64,000 nucleotides of DNA from Theropithecus gelada (GCF_003255815.1 NC_037682.1:47759712-47823711); one strand, 5' to 3'; counted from the stretch's first letter, positions 45,501 to 57,965 are shown. Translations and numbers: made by a program. The notes: generated by a model from the letters alone, not told the origin.

Positions 45501-45894
45501 CGGAAGGGAACTAGGCAGGCATCCGGATGGTGCCCTTAGGTAAGAGTGGCTCTGGAGAAGGCTGCCCTTGGTCTGAGGGGTGGGGCTGCAAGGCCTGTCT
45601 GGCCAATAAGGTCAAATCCAAGTGTCACAGAAAGAAGGCCTAGAAGGCCAACTGGTCAACCATCTTGCCAGCTTTCTGGAGAATATTGGGAAGCATTTTC
45701 TTTAGCCTCCTGAAACCCAGAAAGGAGACTATTGACTCTGGGGCCCTGGTCCAAAGAGAAATCTTGCCAAGCTCTAAGCTGTCATGTAGTCGCATGAGAG
45801 GCCCCCTAGAGTCAAAGCTGTTCCACAGCAGTTGGAGCGATCTCGTCCACCATGCTGGTACCCTCCTCTCATTCACTCTCCACTCACAAGGCGG
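45501..45894. other. Unique sequence
   Basis: No feature recognised. Confidence 0.35.
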
Positions 45895-46020
45895 AAGGCA
45901 GACTACACAGTGGCATTTCCATTTGACAGATGGGGCAACTGAGACCCACAGAAGTGGAGTGACTTGTCTCAGGTCACACTTGGGGTTGGTAGGATGGATA
46001 TGATTACAGCCCAATGCTCC
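45895..46020 (-). repeat. MIR SINE
   Basis: GACAGATGGGGCAACTGAGA CCCACAGAAG and TGACTTGTCTCAGGTCAC. Confidence 0.85.
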
Positions 46021-46319
46021 TAACTAAACTGCTCTGCTTCTTGAATAGCAGTGCAACACACTGATATTTGGCACTGGAGGCCAGCATCTCTTCTTCCTTC
46101 TAGTTCATAATTCCAGGTGATAGCTTTGTCTAACAGAAAGTGGCCCAAACATGGGAGCCATAAGCCTGAACTCTTTGAATCAATTAATGTTCCCTTTTGG
46201 AGACTTGGTTTTCCCATCTGTATTATGGATAATATCTTGAATAGCGCTATGACTGTCCTCAAAAGCATAACAATCTTGTCTTAATCACTCAAAGGACAGG
46301 AAAGACGTTGGGGATCATT

Positions 46320-46565
46320 AAAAACATTGCAGCCAAGATTTGGGCTCTGGAGTCAAAATATCTAGGATCAAGTAAAATCTCTGCCACTTACTAACTTTAT
46401 TTTACCTAATGAGTTTCTTCCCCTCTTTGAGCTCAATTACGTCATTTTCTGTAGACAAGAGATAATAACACCTATCACACGTGACTGCTATGAGGATTAA
46501 AAGACAATGAATGCTAAAGGCCTAGCATAGTAAATGCTAAATAAATTATAGAAAGACTAGTGGTA
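46320..46565 (+). repeat. MIR SINE
   Basis: GGGCTCTGGAGTCAAA, CTGCCACTTACTAACTTTA and GGCCTAGCATAGTAAATGCT. Another weak piece lies at 46,150-46,260. Confidence 0.8.
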
Positions 46566-46629
46566 ATAGTACTTCTTGCTTATTGATACATGGAGCCACT
46601 GAGATTGAGTCAAGAACTCCTGGGCTAGT

Positions 46630-46750
46630 GGATAGTTTAGAGCAATGCTTCTCACTCCTGCTGACCAGTCAGGATCACTGCATTGGAGACTGATGCTTAA
46701 CAAGGTTCCTAGGTGACCCTCAGGATCTCCCGAGGTTGGTAATCACTATC
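46630..46750 (+). mobile_element. MER5A-like hAT fragment
   Basis: Degenerate match: GCAATGCTTCTCACTCCTG, CAGGATCACTGCATTGGAG and GGTTGGTAATCACTATC. Confidence 0.45.
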
Positions 46751-47289
46751 ATAGAGGACCTGCTTTGATGGTCAGATAATTGCTGTATCAGTTGTTTGTA
46801 GGTAAACAGGTGCTCAGACATTTAATAGTTTAAACACTTTCCCTGATTGGCACTTTCACTACTAATTAACTCCTGAAGAGTTCTTCCTTTTCTGGGTCAT
46901 GAGCAGGAATTCCCCACTGGGGGTTCCCAATTAATGAAGTTTGCTCAGCTTGGGGGCCTCTGGGAAGCAGGCAGGACTAATTATTCTCTACCACCCTCCT
47001 GCGCCGAAAAAAACCCTGGCCAAATCCTCTCCCTATCCTTCATCAATCTTGTCCCAGCCTCCAGCTGGCTTGCATTAGCTCTGGTTTTTGAGCCCCAGAG
47101 CTGCGGCTGTAGTGGAGGGGTTGAGCCAGTCCAGGCTGGATGGATCTGTTACCTGATCCTGGGTCTGTGCCGCAGCCAGTCCTGGAATCTGGGGCAATGT
47201 GATCCTGCCCTGCGGGAGCCCCTAGCCAGGCCAGGGATGCCATGGTGGGGCTCAGAACATCCTGGCTGTCCAGAGACCTCTGTTTAAGC
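46751..47289. other. Unique sequence
   Basis: No feature recognised; frames on both strands at 46934-47287 have no domain. Confidence 0.35.
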
Positions 47290-47430
47290 CCACAAGGATA
47301 ACATCCACAGACTCTCAGAGCACCTCCTGTCTAAGCCCCTCACCTTAAAGAAAAGAAAGTTGGAGCCCAGATTGGTGAGGCACCTGCCTAAGGTCACATG
47401 CTTGTTCACAGCAGAGCCCTGGTCTCTCTC
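47290..47430 (-). repeat. MIR SINE fragment
   Basis: GAGGCACCTGCCTAAGGTCA CATGC preceded by TTAAAGAAAAGAAAGTTGGA. Confidence 0.7.
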
Positions 47431-48254
47431 CTCCTAGTGCAGGACTCTTTTCCTGGCTTCTCCTGGAGAAGTTTGTCTGCAGACCTATTGTCTGCATGAT
47501 GGGATTGGATATGGAGGCTCCTGCTTAACCCTAGACACCCAAAGCAGAGGAGGTCAGGGGAAGGAGGGTTTTGGACTAAAGCACATGATTCTTTGACCCA
47601 GATTAAATAAGTCAAATTTCAGGTCATTTAAAGGATAAATTTGGAGAGTTACAAGAATGGAAATATGGAAACAATTGAAATAAGGGTGACAAATAAGTTT
47701 TTAAAATACCTTTTGTAGATACTGTCATTTTTTAGTGCAATCCAAGAACACAGATGTTTTGGCTGTGAAACATGGAGACACTCTCCTCTGGAATCTGAGT
47801 TTGCTTTTTACCATGTCCTACTTGCTTCACCCAGCAGTAAGGAAACCCAGACCACGAAACAAACTTTTATAGAGGAAAGTTTCATTTTGTTCTTCAGTTG
47901 TTGAGGGAAAGGTCAAGATAGTTCTCCAAAGACTGCGCTTTTCCACATCATTCCATTTTTCAATGCCTGGACTTTTTTGTATCTCACTCAGACCTACTTC
48001 TCCTGTACCTTCTAAATGGTTTGAGCCAAATCTCTAGGACAAGAAATGGTTCTGTTAGAGTTCTGAGGGCGAGGACAGCGGGGGCCATATCACTATCTGG
48101 TCTTGGTCTTGAAAGTATTGAGATGCCAGGCAGCTCTTATCTAGAGAAGGTGAAATGGCCACCTTCCCTTGGGGCAGCCTGGAGCTCAGAGCTGGCTCCT
48201 GGCATGAGTCTTTGAGGGTGTGAAAATGTGCCTGCCCTTTAGTAAGAGTGGTCA
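47431..48254. other. Unique sequence
   Basis: No feature recognised. Confidence 0.35.
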
Positions 48255-48440
48255 TTTGTTGAGAAAGGACCTACCATGTCCCAAGGGCTTTGCAGACAAT
48301 TATTTTGTAAGGTAAGTATTTTAATCCCTATTACACACTTGAGGAAATGGAGGCTTAGGGCAGTCAGGTGACATGTCTAAGGCTACTAACCTACCAAGTG
48401 GCAGAGTCAGGGTTTGCACCCAAGTTTATAGGATTCAAAA
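48255..48440 (-). repeat. MIR SINE
   Basis: GAGGAAATGGAGGCTTAGGG CAGTCAGGTGAC and CAGAGTCAGGGTTTGCACC. Confidence 0.85.
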
Positions 48441-49961
48441 GTCAGTAGGTATTTCTTCAATGCCGTTTGGGTAGAAGTGTGGAATAACATATACCCCAGT
48501 TTGGGTGAGGTACATTGGTTCCTGTTTCTTCCTCCCTTTGAGTTTATTTCCCTATTGTTCTCTCTCAGAGTTTAGAAAATTGTTTAGGAAGGTTCTGTTG
48601 AGTTTGTGTAGCTTCTGGTGTTGCATCACAAGCCCCTGGCCTGCCCCTGATTTTAGCCACAGCGGTAGTGGACAGTTCTGCACGAGCTTGGGCTCAGTCT
48701 CAATGTCCTACCGCAAGCAGGAGCCAGAGTCTTTCCAGATTCTGATTTGAGGTCTTCCATGCCACAGAAGCTTGCTTACAACCTGCAAATGCTGCCCAGA
48801 GGCACAAGGCAGTTAACTTCCCTAGAAACAATTTTCAACCAATAAGGGAGGGGAGATGGTGGATAAAGACTCCAGGTATCACCTGCCAGGTGCACACTGC
48901 TGGAGGCATTCTATAAACTTTTCAGAGATTCCAGAAGAATTGAGCCCCTACACCTATAGACGTGATTCCAAGGAAACACCCTCATCTTAGATTTTCCTAC
49001 CTCCCTGTCTCACTCTCGCTACTCTTATCTATCTGTGTCCTCAGATCACCTTCCAAGTAGATCACATACAGCAAGTCCTTGTCTCAGGCTCTGCCTTCTG
49101 GGCAACTCAAACCAAGATGGTGTGCCTATGCCAAGAAGGCTATTTGAATTGGGGGGCAGCACCATGAAGGGTGGAGGGAGTGACACCCAGTGACATCAGT
49201 AGGAAAAATCTTTTCTACTGGTAAGGTAAATTCTAAGGGATGCAGCAGGTGGGGCCTCTTTTCCTTCTCTGGAGATTCTCCACATATCAAACTCCTGGAG
49301 CTCCTGAAGTTTCTTTCCAAGAGGGAGGCATCCCATGGTTTGTGAGGGCCTGAAGAGATGTGATTTCTTGACATTTGTGGCAGTAGGTGGGATCCTCACT
49401 CAATATGGTGATTTAGGAGGGGGTTAGAAACGCCTCTAGGCTCTTGGTAATGGCTTCCCCGGGCTGCCAGTTGACTAGTGCGACTGTCTCAGGAAGTGAC
49501 TATCAGCAAGGCTGTCCCGGGATGACAACTGACTGCGGTTTCAGTTAGTCAGTTTCAGTGGTCACAGAGCCTGGATCTTGCATGACATGGGACAGGAGGC
49601 TGTTTTACCTGGTAGTATCTTTGGACCTGATATCCAGTCTCATCCTAAGCCTCTGTATAAAAACAAAGCGGGGGAATTTAACCAGGCGGAAAAATCAATT
49701 TGAATGCTTACAGAGAAACAGTAAGGCCCAACACTGCTGCTTCATTTTCATGAGGTGAGTCACTCAAACCGTTGACCTCATGGCTGATCTATGAGCAAAG
49801 GCGCGCTGGCAGTTGCTGCTGGCACGGGAGTGGCTTCAGACCTGTTTCCTGGAACCCTGGCGCCAGGCAGAGCCCAGAGTGGCCTTTTGCCATTAGGTCA
49901 GATCACCTCTCCGAGGAGCAAGTTCCCAACACAGAGATGCAGGCTTTCTTGTGACTAAGTG
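48441..49961. other. Unique sequence
   Basis: About 1.5 kb without recognised repeats. Frames at 49126-49399 and elsewhere have no domains. Confidence 0.35.
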
Positions 49962-50176
49962 ATTGGTCAGTTTCACTGAATAATCCCCTTTTCTCAGTTA
50001 TTGACTGGCCAGTTTAATCACCCATCTGTCACAATACGCAGCTCTCATTGGTCAGGTCCACCATATGCTCTCCAAAGCCCTTGCTCTCTGATTGGTAAGT
50101 CCTACCATCCAGTCAGCTGAAATGCATCTCTGCTTGGTCAGCTCTCATAAACCTTCCATCCAGTTTCTAGGCTAGT
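49962..50176 (+). repeat. Decayed ~43-bp tandem array with inverted CCAAT heads
   Basis: Related heads ATTGGTCAG (49962), ACTGGCCAG (50004), ATTGGTCAG (50047), ATTGGTAAG (50091) and CTTGGTCAG (50133) start units spaced 42, 43, 44 and 42 bp. Unit bodies share a pyrimidine-rich tail ending CTCT. The regular spacing supports an old tandem duplication. Confidence 0.6.
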
Positions 50177-50264
50177 TCCTGCTATGATCATCTGAATCCA
50201 TGCTGCTCTCATAGATCTAATGTGAGCATTCCTATTTCATTCCTTTTCCCTGTCCTGTGGGTTT

Positions 50265-50625
50265 AGAAACAAAGGTTTGCAGGTGAAAAAGACCTGGGTT
50301 TGAATCCTAGCCCAGCCACTTATTAGTTTCATAACTGTAGACAAACTATTTAACTTTTCTGTGCTCCAATTATAATAGCTAAGAGCTCTGGAGTTAGATG
50401 GGTTCAAATCACAGCTTTATTATTTGTGGGTCGTGTGATTTCAGATGGGTTACTTAACTTCTCTGAGCCTCACAGTTTTTGGCTATAAAATAAGGATATC
50501 AGTAGTGCATACCTCAAGGACTTGTTGTGAGGATGAAATGAAATAATGATTGTAAAGTATTTGGCACATAATAAGTTCTCAATAAATGTTAACTATTTTT
50601 CCTGTGTGTTTAGAAGGAAGGAAAC
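50265..50625 (+). repeat. Two MIR SINEs in tandem
   Basis: First: CTGGGTTTGAATCCTAGCCC. Second starts near 50,380: GCTCTGGAGTTAGATGGGTT, GGGTTACTTAACTTCTCTGA and a full MIR tail to AATAAATGTTAAC. Confidence 0.85.
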
Positions 50626-51041
50626 TTGAAGACCAATAAAGAGCCAGCCTCATCCTCAGGCAGCTAAATATTCAGTTCCAAAGGTCAACCAATGTGCAGA
50701 CCTGGATGATGGTCAGGACAGCCCCAGCATCAGGTCCCACCTGGGCTTGTCCCTGACAAGGGGCAGGCAGACATTCCAGGTGTGAGCCAGAGGCCCAAGA
50801 GGGGCAGCAGGATATATAAGAACATTGCATTAAGACCAGTGACTCTGAAAGACCCACATGAGTCAGAGCGGGCAATACTATGGGCTATTACTTATGCTAA
50901 AGCACTCAATAATTAGCATGAAAGCATTAGCAAAGAAACAAACACCCACTTACATAGGATTCAGATATAGGATCTGGATTCAAGCAACACATGACGGCAG
51001 AATCAGGATGTGTAACAATTATTACAACAAAGGAGGTAAGA
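50626..51041. other. Unique sequence
   Basis: No feature recognised. Confidence 0.35.
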
Positions 51042-51054
51042 TCTAAGGTACCTT

Positions 51055-51344
51055 TTTTGTTTGTTTGTTTGTTTTTTGAGACCGAGTCTTGCTCTGTCAC
51101 CAGGCAGGAGTGCAGTGGCATGATCTTGGCTCACTGTAACCTCCACCTCCTGGGTTCAAGCGATTCCCCTGCCTTAGCCTCCTGAGTAGCTGGGACTACA
51201 GGTGTGCACCACCACGCCAGGCTAACTTTTTGTATTTTTTAGTAGAGATGGGGTTTCACCACATTGGCCAGGATGGTCTCGATCTCCTGACCTCGTAATC
51301 TGCCCACCTTGGCCTCCCAAAGTGCCAGGATTACAGGCATGAGT
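51055..51344 (-). mobile_element. Alu, reverse, 5'-truncated, with target duplication
   Basis: (GTTT)n tail then GAGACCGAGTCTTGCTCTG through TTACAGGCATGAG. The first bases of the element are missing. Duplication TCTAAGGTACCTT/TCTAAGGTATCTT at 51042-51054 and 51345-51357. Confidence 0.92.
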
Positions 51345-51357
51345 TCTAAGGTATCTT

Positions 51358-51973
51358 AAAACGCATCTTTGCACTGTTCTATTAATATGATTATCTGCCA
51401 GTTGCCCAATAACACTTAATTGCCATCCTACTAGTCTTTAATTGGTTAAGCAGTGACAAGACCAAAATATATTATACTGATAAAGATAAAAGCATCAGTG
51501 GGTTTACAAAAAGGGCACAAGAAATAGTTATATTGGTCAAAATCAGCTTTTGGAATTCAGACTTGATTTTGACAAAGAACGTTTCCTTTGCACTTGTTAC
51601 TCTAAAATATTTGGATTAGGCTATAACAATATAGCCTGTTTTTATGTGCAAATAATAATATTTTGTGTGCCTTTAATAATATAGCCTGTATTATTTTTAT
51701 GTGCAAAAATAATATATATATATCTGGTCAGTATATTGTGAGGCGCTGTGAAAACTGGTTCTCGCCTGCCCTTTGCCAGAAGAATCTGAATGTTTGTATG
51801 AGTATTAGCAAAGACAAATGCTATAGTAGTTGCTAGCCCTTTGAGACTTGGCTGTTTGTTACCTGAAAGTATATCGAAAACTTTGTCAGAACTGTATGGC
51901 AAGGATCATCTATAACTTAAAAAATAAACCCTCCTGATATATGTTTCTATTCTAAGTGGTTTGGGTTTATACC
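51358..51973. other. AT-rich sequence
   Basis: Contains (TA)n near 51,714-51,724 and a duplicated phrase TTAATAATATAGCCTG/AACAATATAGCCTG. No gene. Confidence 0.35.
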
Positions 51974-51987
51974 CTACAGCATTTCTT

Positions 51988-52301
51988 TTTCTTTTTTCTT
52001 TTTGACACAGAGTCTTACTCTGTCACCCAGGCTAAAGTGCAGTGGCACAATCTCAGCTCACTGCAGCCTCTGCTTCCCAGGTTCAAGGGATTCCTTGTGC
52101 CTTAGTCTCCCAAATAGCTGAGATTATAGGCAGATGCCATCATGCCCGGTTAATCTTTTTTTTTTTTTTGTATTTTTAGTAGAGATGGGTTTCACCATGT
52201 TGGCCAGGCTGGTCTCGAACTCCTGACCTCAAGTGATCCACCTGCCTTGGCCTCCCAAAGTGCTGGGACTACAGGCGTGAGCCACTGCGCCCAGCCTCAG
52301 T
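51988..52301 (-). mobile_element. Alu, reverse orientation, with target duplication
   Basis: CTTTTT tail then AGAGTCTTACTCTGTCACCC to GAGCCACTGCGCCCAGCC. Duplication CCTACAGCATTTCT at 51974-51987 versus CCTATAGCATTTCT at 52302-52315. Confidence 0.95.
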
Positions 52302-52315
52302 CCTATAGCATTTCT

Positions 52316-53890
52316 CCCATTAACTTTCAGGCTGTTGGGCTGAAGTAGGAAAGGAAGAAGAGATGATGTAAGGGAAGTCCCTTTAGACAGAAGGGGAAGC
52401 AGAGAGCTCTTCCTGAAAGGATAAAATAAGATCAGGATGCTGCCTTAGTCCAGGCATACAGGTGAGATGAGAGAGGATGGATACCCTGATAAAACCACAC
52501 ACTCCCAAGTTTGAGGAAATGCTACAAGAGTTTGTGCTGTGGTTGCATTTTCTCCCTGCCCCACTCATATGCTGCACATTGTGTCTAGACTGATAGCCCG
52601 AAGCAGCCTTCACATGCTTTGAAAGAGATCCAGAAGCATCTGCATGGCTGCGGCAAGCAGAAAAGGTGACGAGAATTAAGAATAGGCAGGCCTGTCTAAA
52701 GATTGCCATGGTGTGGAAGTCCAAGGACCCCCATGGCTTGGAAGTCGGAAGACTCCCATTACAAGAGGCTGGGAATAGGTGGTCCAAAGCTGGGGTTTAG
52801 GTGGGAGCTGTTGCTGAGTTTCAGAGGATCAGTAGCTTGAGCAGGAGCCGAATAGCAAAATGAGAGGGCTATCTTTCAGAATGTAATCACTGAGTCATTT
52901 GCCGGTGCTGAGGGCACAGACTGAGACTGGTCAGCAACGGATAAGGGAAGGTGGAGGTTCACTTCTAGAGACTAGGTGGACTGATCTATCCCTTTCCCCG
53001 AGGTGAGCAGGCGCCATATGGCTTAGACCACAGGTCCTCCTCCATGCCATTGTGGTATGAGGCACTCCCTTTTCTTGTCAGTGCCTCTATAGCGTTCAAG
53101 GGGAAGAGAGGAAGGAGTGAATGATGAGTACCTTGAAGACCTGAAGTACTCACCAAAAGAGTCTGCATTTACTCCAAGGCTATTTTAACTTGAAGAGTTG
53201 GAGTGTACAATTCTTCCCCCACCTTCAGTTCATTTGGAGACTTTAAAACAAGTTGAAAACATATAGAGAACAATAATGTATTTTCTAGCATAGTTGAGTT
53301 GTAATGCATGAGTTATAATCCTGTTACAAAATGTACAGTGGACAACATCCTTGTCCTAAAGGCTATGTAACAACCAACTGTTTTAAATCACACTTCCCAC
53401 ATCATAAAACTCTCTTGTTTGGAAGGATAGTACTTTATATATTTTTTTGTCATATGCTCCAAAGCATGGATGGTTCTCTGATCTGTAGATTCTTTTGGGG
53501 GAAAGGATTATAGTCCATCATTTTTCATCCTGTAATTGATACAGCAACTGCCCATTGAGACACAGGGTTTCAGAGGCCAAATACAGCTACTGGCTTTGTT
53601 TGCATTTCACCAATCCCATTAAAAGATGGGAGAAAAATCCAGTGTGGCAGACATACCAAAGGAATAAAAACAATTCTCAAGTAACCCTCCAGAATTATGA
53701 TCAATGCTGCTCTGTGCAAAATCATAAAAAAGGCAAACGGAAAAAATTAAAATTGAATTTGCCAAGAGAGTTACTTTGAAATATTACAACCCGAGTACCC
53801 GCATTTCTGTTGTGTGTTCTGCAGTTTCAACAATTCCTAACACTTTTGATTTTGGCAGAATGTTCTTTCTCCAAATTAAAAATAAAGACC
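52316..53890. other. Unique sequence holding the 52,383-52,709 frame
   Basis: No repeat recognised. The minus-strand frame is described separately. Several AT-rich frames to the right have no domain. Confidence 0.35.
52383..52709 (-). other. Unassigned 108-codon open frame with signal-peptide-like start
   Basis: From an ATG in strong context (ACCATGG) the frame begins MAIFRQACLFLILVTFSA, a basic residue then a hydrophobic core, followed by polar sequence with few cysteines. I recognise no family. The frame also extends 26 codons upstream to 52787. No splice sites, promoter or poly(A) signal were found around it and it sits next to an Alu, so chance is the leading explanation. Confidence 0.12.
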
Positions 53891-53896
53891 CTTTGA

Positions 53897-54208
53897 CCAG
53901 GCGTGGTGGCTCATGCCTGTAATCCCAGCACTTTGGGAGGCTGAGGTGGGTGGACCACCTAAGGTCAGGAGTTCAAGACCAGCCTGACCAATATGATGAA
54001 ACCCTGCCTCTACTGAAAAATACAAAAATTAACCAGGCATGGTGTCATGTGCCTGTAGTCCCAGCTACTTGGTAGGCTGAAGCAGGAGAATTGCTTGAAC
54101 CTGGGAGGCGGAGGTTTCGCCACTGCACTCCAGCCTGGGCGACAGAGCATGACTCCGTCTCAAAGAAAAACAAACAAACAAACAAACAAACAAACACAAA
54201 CAAACAAA
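53897..54208 (+). mobile_element. Alu with (CAAA)n tail and right-arm deletion
   Basis: Starts GACCAGGCGTGGTGGCTCAT. The right arm lacks about 17 bp between GGAGGTTTC and GCCACTGCACTCC. Tail is AACAAACAAACAAAC. Flanks CACCTTTAAGG and GACCCTTTGAC are loosely similar. Confidence 0.93.
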
Positions 54209-54794
54209 AAACACCTTTAAGGAACAATAGGAGGCAGCACTCAACTTGTGAGGGTAGCACAGTTTAATGAAAAGGCTCAAAAAGCTGGAACCTCCGCCTC
54301 TCTCCCAACTGGAATTGCAAAATCAAAGCATACTCTTTGTCATTTGTATAAAGCTCTTCATAGCAAGATAATATTGTTTGATTGTTATATTTTTGATATT
54401 CGTTTTACTTTTTTTTTTTTTTTAAGGAAGCGTATTTTGTTTTCAGCAGTGAACCAATGCAATCATTGGTGGTTAGTAATGTGCCCAGTTATTATACTAA
54501 GCTCTCCATATTGTGCTCAGTGCTGGATGGAGGTATGGCGAACATCACATTGTGGTCTGTTCCTCCTGCCAGAAGGTCTTGTTATTCCCCAAACGTCTGC
54601 TTGGAACTCCCACCCTTGTAGTCCTGTGGGCTAAGGACTTCATAAAACGTGCTCACCTGCACAGTGCAAGCAACACAAGAAAGACGTAGACAGGAGAGGA
54701 AGGTATGAGACAGCCACAGATAGACAGAAAAACACTTTCACTGAGAATGTGCTGGGCACTGTGCTGAGCTCTTTATAAGCATATCGTTGCTATT
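54209..54794. other. Unique/AT-rich sequence
   Basis: Contains a T-tract at 54,410-54,423. No feature recognised. Confidence 0.35.
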
Positions 54795-55150
54795 TAAAAA
54801 GAACCTGTTTTATTGAAGTATAATACACACAGAGGAAATGCACATAAATGTACAGCTTGATATATTTTCACAAAATGAGCACAGCTGTGTAATTTAGCTC
54901 CCAAATTGAGAAACAGGCCATAACAACACACACAGAAGCCTGAAAGTGTCCCCTTCCAACACTTCTGACTCTACCAAGGGTACTACTATCCTGACTTCTA
55001 GCACTACAAATTAATTGTGTCTGGTTTCTTTAAAAAAAAAATTTATATTTTGAAATTATGTTAGACTTACAAGAAGTTGCAAAAGTTGTACAGAATGTTC
55101 TTGTGTACACTTTACCCAGCTTCCCCCAATGATATATTACAAATTTTTTC
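54795..55150 (-). mobile_element. L1M antisense fragment
   Basis: TTTATTGAAGTATAATACAC and TGTACAGCTTGATATATTTT are typical of antisense old L1 3' regions. Confidence 0.6.
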
Positions 55151-55154
55151 AAAA

Positions 55155-55430
55155 TTTATTTTTTATTTTTTTGAAATGCAGTCTCACTCACTGTCACCCA
55201 GGCGGGAGTGCAGTGGCATGGCCTCAGCTTACTGCAACCTCCGCTTCCTGCCTCAGTCTCCCCAGTAGCTGGGATACAGGCACCTGCCACCATGCCCAGC
55301 TAATTTCTGTGTCTTTAGTAGAGACGTGATTTCGCTATGTTGGCCAGACTGGTCTCGAACTCCTGACCTCAGGTGATCTGCCCACCTCAGCCTCCCAAAG
55401 TGCTGGGATTATAGGCATGAGCCACAGTGA
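55155..55430 (-). mobile_element. Alu, reverse orientation
   Basis: TTTGAAATGCAGTCTCACTC to GGCATGAGCCAC, with several small deletions. Flanks ATATTACAAATTTT and ATATTATAAAATT look like a worn duplication. Confidence 0.93.
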
Positions 55431-56057
55431 GCCTATATTATAAAATTATAGTATATCATCAGACAGGAAATTGATGTTGATACAATACTACTAACTTTGC
55501 TACAGACTGTATTCAATTTTCACCAGTTTTTACATGCACTTATTGTTTTCAGGGTACAGTTCCATGAAATTTTATAACGTGTATAGATTCATGTAAATTA
55601 CCCACCACGATCAGAATACAGAAATATTCCATTACCACAAAGAATTGTGCCTGGTTTTGAGCTTTATCTAAATGGTACCATACAGTATAACTTGATTCTT
55701 CGGGTAGGCACAAGTTTATCTTGGATAAATACCACAAATGAGTTTTCCAAGGTGGTTATACTGACTTATATTCCCAGTAGCAGTTTACGGAGTCCTGGTT
55801 TCTACATCCTTAGCAAATCTTGATATTTTCTATCTTTTTTCTAGCCATTTAGTGATATTGAATGTGGCATTGTGTGGTGGTTTAATTTGCATTTCCCTGA
55901 TGAGTAGTGAAGTTGAGTACAATTTCACACATTTATTGGCTACTTTGATATTATTTGGATATTTTTTGAGAAGTGCCTGTTCAAGTCTTTTGCCATTTTT
56001 TATTGTGTTGTCTTTTTTATTTCCATTATTGATTTGCAAGAGTTTGGATATGAGTGC
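55431..56057 (-). mobile_element. L1 antisense, ORF2 region
   Basis: AATTTGCATTTCCCTGATGA and GTGCCTGTTCAAGTCTTTTG are antisense L1 ORF2. It is split by an LTR at 56058. Confidence 0.85.
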
Positions 56058-56433
56058 TGATATGGTTTAGATTTGTATCCCCACCCAAATCTCATGTCAA
56101 ACTGTAATCTCCAGTGTTGGAGGAGGGGCCTGGTAGGAGGTGACTGGACACAGAAGTGGATTTCCCACTTGCTGTTCTTACGATAGTGAGTTAGTTCTCG
56201 TAGATCTGCTTGTTTAAAAGTGTGTAGCACCTCTCCCTCTTCTCCCTCCTTCTCTGGTCATGTAAGATGTGCCTGCTTCCTCTTCACTTTTGGCCATGAT
56301 TTTAAGTTTCCTGAGGCCTCCCCAGCCATGCTTCCTGTACAGTCCATGGAACTGAGTCAACTAAACCTCTGTTCTTTATAAATTACTCAGTCTCAGGTAG
56401 TTCTTTATAGCAATGTGAGAACAGATTAATACA
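56058..56433 (+). mobile_element. MST/THE1-type MaLR solo LTR inside L1
   Basis: TGATATGGTTTAGATTTGTA to GAACAGATTAATACA, complete ends. The 5-bp flanks AGTGC and AATGT match only 3 of 5. No internal retroviral sequence. Confidence 0.88.
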
Positions 56434-56454
56434 AATGTTTTGTTGAACACAATA

Positions 56455-57965
56455 CCTTCTCCCACTCTGTGCTGCTATTTTAATTAAAAAATAGACTATT
56501 TTAAAGAGCATTTTTAGGTTTACAGAAAAACTGAGCAGAAAGTAGAGAGTTTTCATATAGCCCCAGCCTGACACATGGCCAGCCTCTCTCCCAGTGTCAA
56601 CACTCTGCACCAAAATGATACATTTGTTACAATAAATGAACCCACATTGACACATCATTATTGCCCAAGGTCTGTAGTTCACATTAGGGTTCACTTTTTG
56701 GGTTGTACATTCTGTGGGCTTTCAGATGTATAATTACTTGTATCCTCCATTATAGCATCATACTGAATAGTTTAACTGCCCAAAAAATCCTCTGTGCTTT
56801 ACTTTTTCGTCTCTCTCTCTCACCAGTTGCTGGAAACCATTGATCATTTCACTGTCTTCATAGCTTTGCCTTTTCCAGAATGCCACATAGTTGAAGTTGT
56901 ACAGTATGTAGCCTTTTCAGATTGCTGCCTATCACTTAGTAATATGTGTTTACAGTTTCTTCATGTCTTTTCATGGCTTGATAGCTCATTTCTTTTTAGT
57001 TCTGAATAATATTTTATTGTCTATTTATCCATTCACCTACTGAAGGACATGTTTCTTCCAAGTTCTTGAAATTAAGAATAAAGCTGCTATAAACATCCAT
57101 GTGCAATTTTTGTGTGGACATAAGTTTTTAACTCATTTGAGTAAATACTAAGAAGTGTAATTACTGGATCATATGGTAAAAGTATGTTTAGTTTTGTAAG
57201 AAACTACCAAGCTGTATTCCAAAGTGGCTGTACTATTTTGCATTCCCATCAGCAATGAATAAGAGTTCCTGTTGCTCCACATCCTCACCAACATTTGGTG
57301 TTGTCAGTATTTTGGACTGTGGCCATTCAAATAGACGTGTAGTATTATCTCACTGTTTTAATTTGCAATTCCATAATTGCATAAGGACATATGATGTTGA
57401 GAATATTTTCCTATGCTTACTTGCCATCCTTGTGCTTTCTTTGGTGAAGTGTCTGTTCATATCTTCTGCCCATTTTTTTAATTGGGTTGTTCATTTTCTT
57501 ATTATTGAGTTTTAAGAGTGCTTTGTATGTTTTGGATAACAGTCCTTTATCAGCTAGATCTTTTGCAAATATTTTCTCCCAGTATGTGGCTTGTCTTCTC
57601 ATTCTCTGGATGTGTTGCCTTTTCACTCTTTCAATGGTATCTTTTGATGAAAACACATTCTTAATCTTAATATGGTCAAATTTTATATTCTATTCAAGAA
57701 AATTTTACCTACACCAAAGTCACAAAGATGTTCCATACTTTACTTAAAAAGTGTTACTATTTTACCTTTCATATTTCAAATTGTAATCCAACTGACATTG
57801 ATTTTTGTGTATGGTGTGAGGTGGGGCAGGGTAGGGGTCAACGTTCTCTCCTTTCCCTGTGGACATCCAGTTGACCCAGCACCATTTATTGAAAACATCA
57901 TCATTTCCTTATTGCACTGCACTGGTATATTTGTCATAAGCCAGGTATCCATATATGTGTGAGTT
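56455..57965 (-). mobile_element. L1 antisense, ORF2 end and 3' region
   Basis: Reads antisense L1: GGATCATATGGTAAAAGTAT, CACCAACATTTGGTGTTGTC and TTGACCCAGCACCATTTATT. A minus-strand frame 57417-57656 still reads like ORF2p (motif KLNNKKMNNPIKK), with stops around. Dead. Confidence 0.92.

Noticed and set aside
57255..57747. Plus-strand hydrophobic frames that look like membrane proteins
   Set aside because: They are antisense readings of an L1 ORF2 region.
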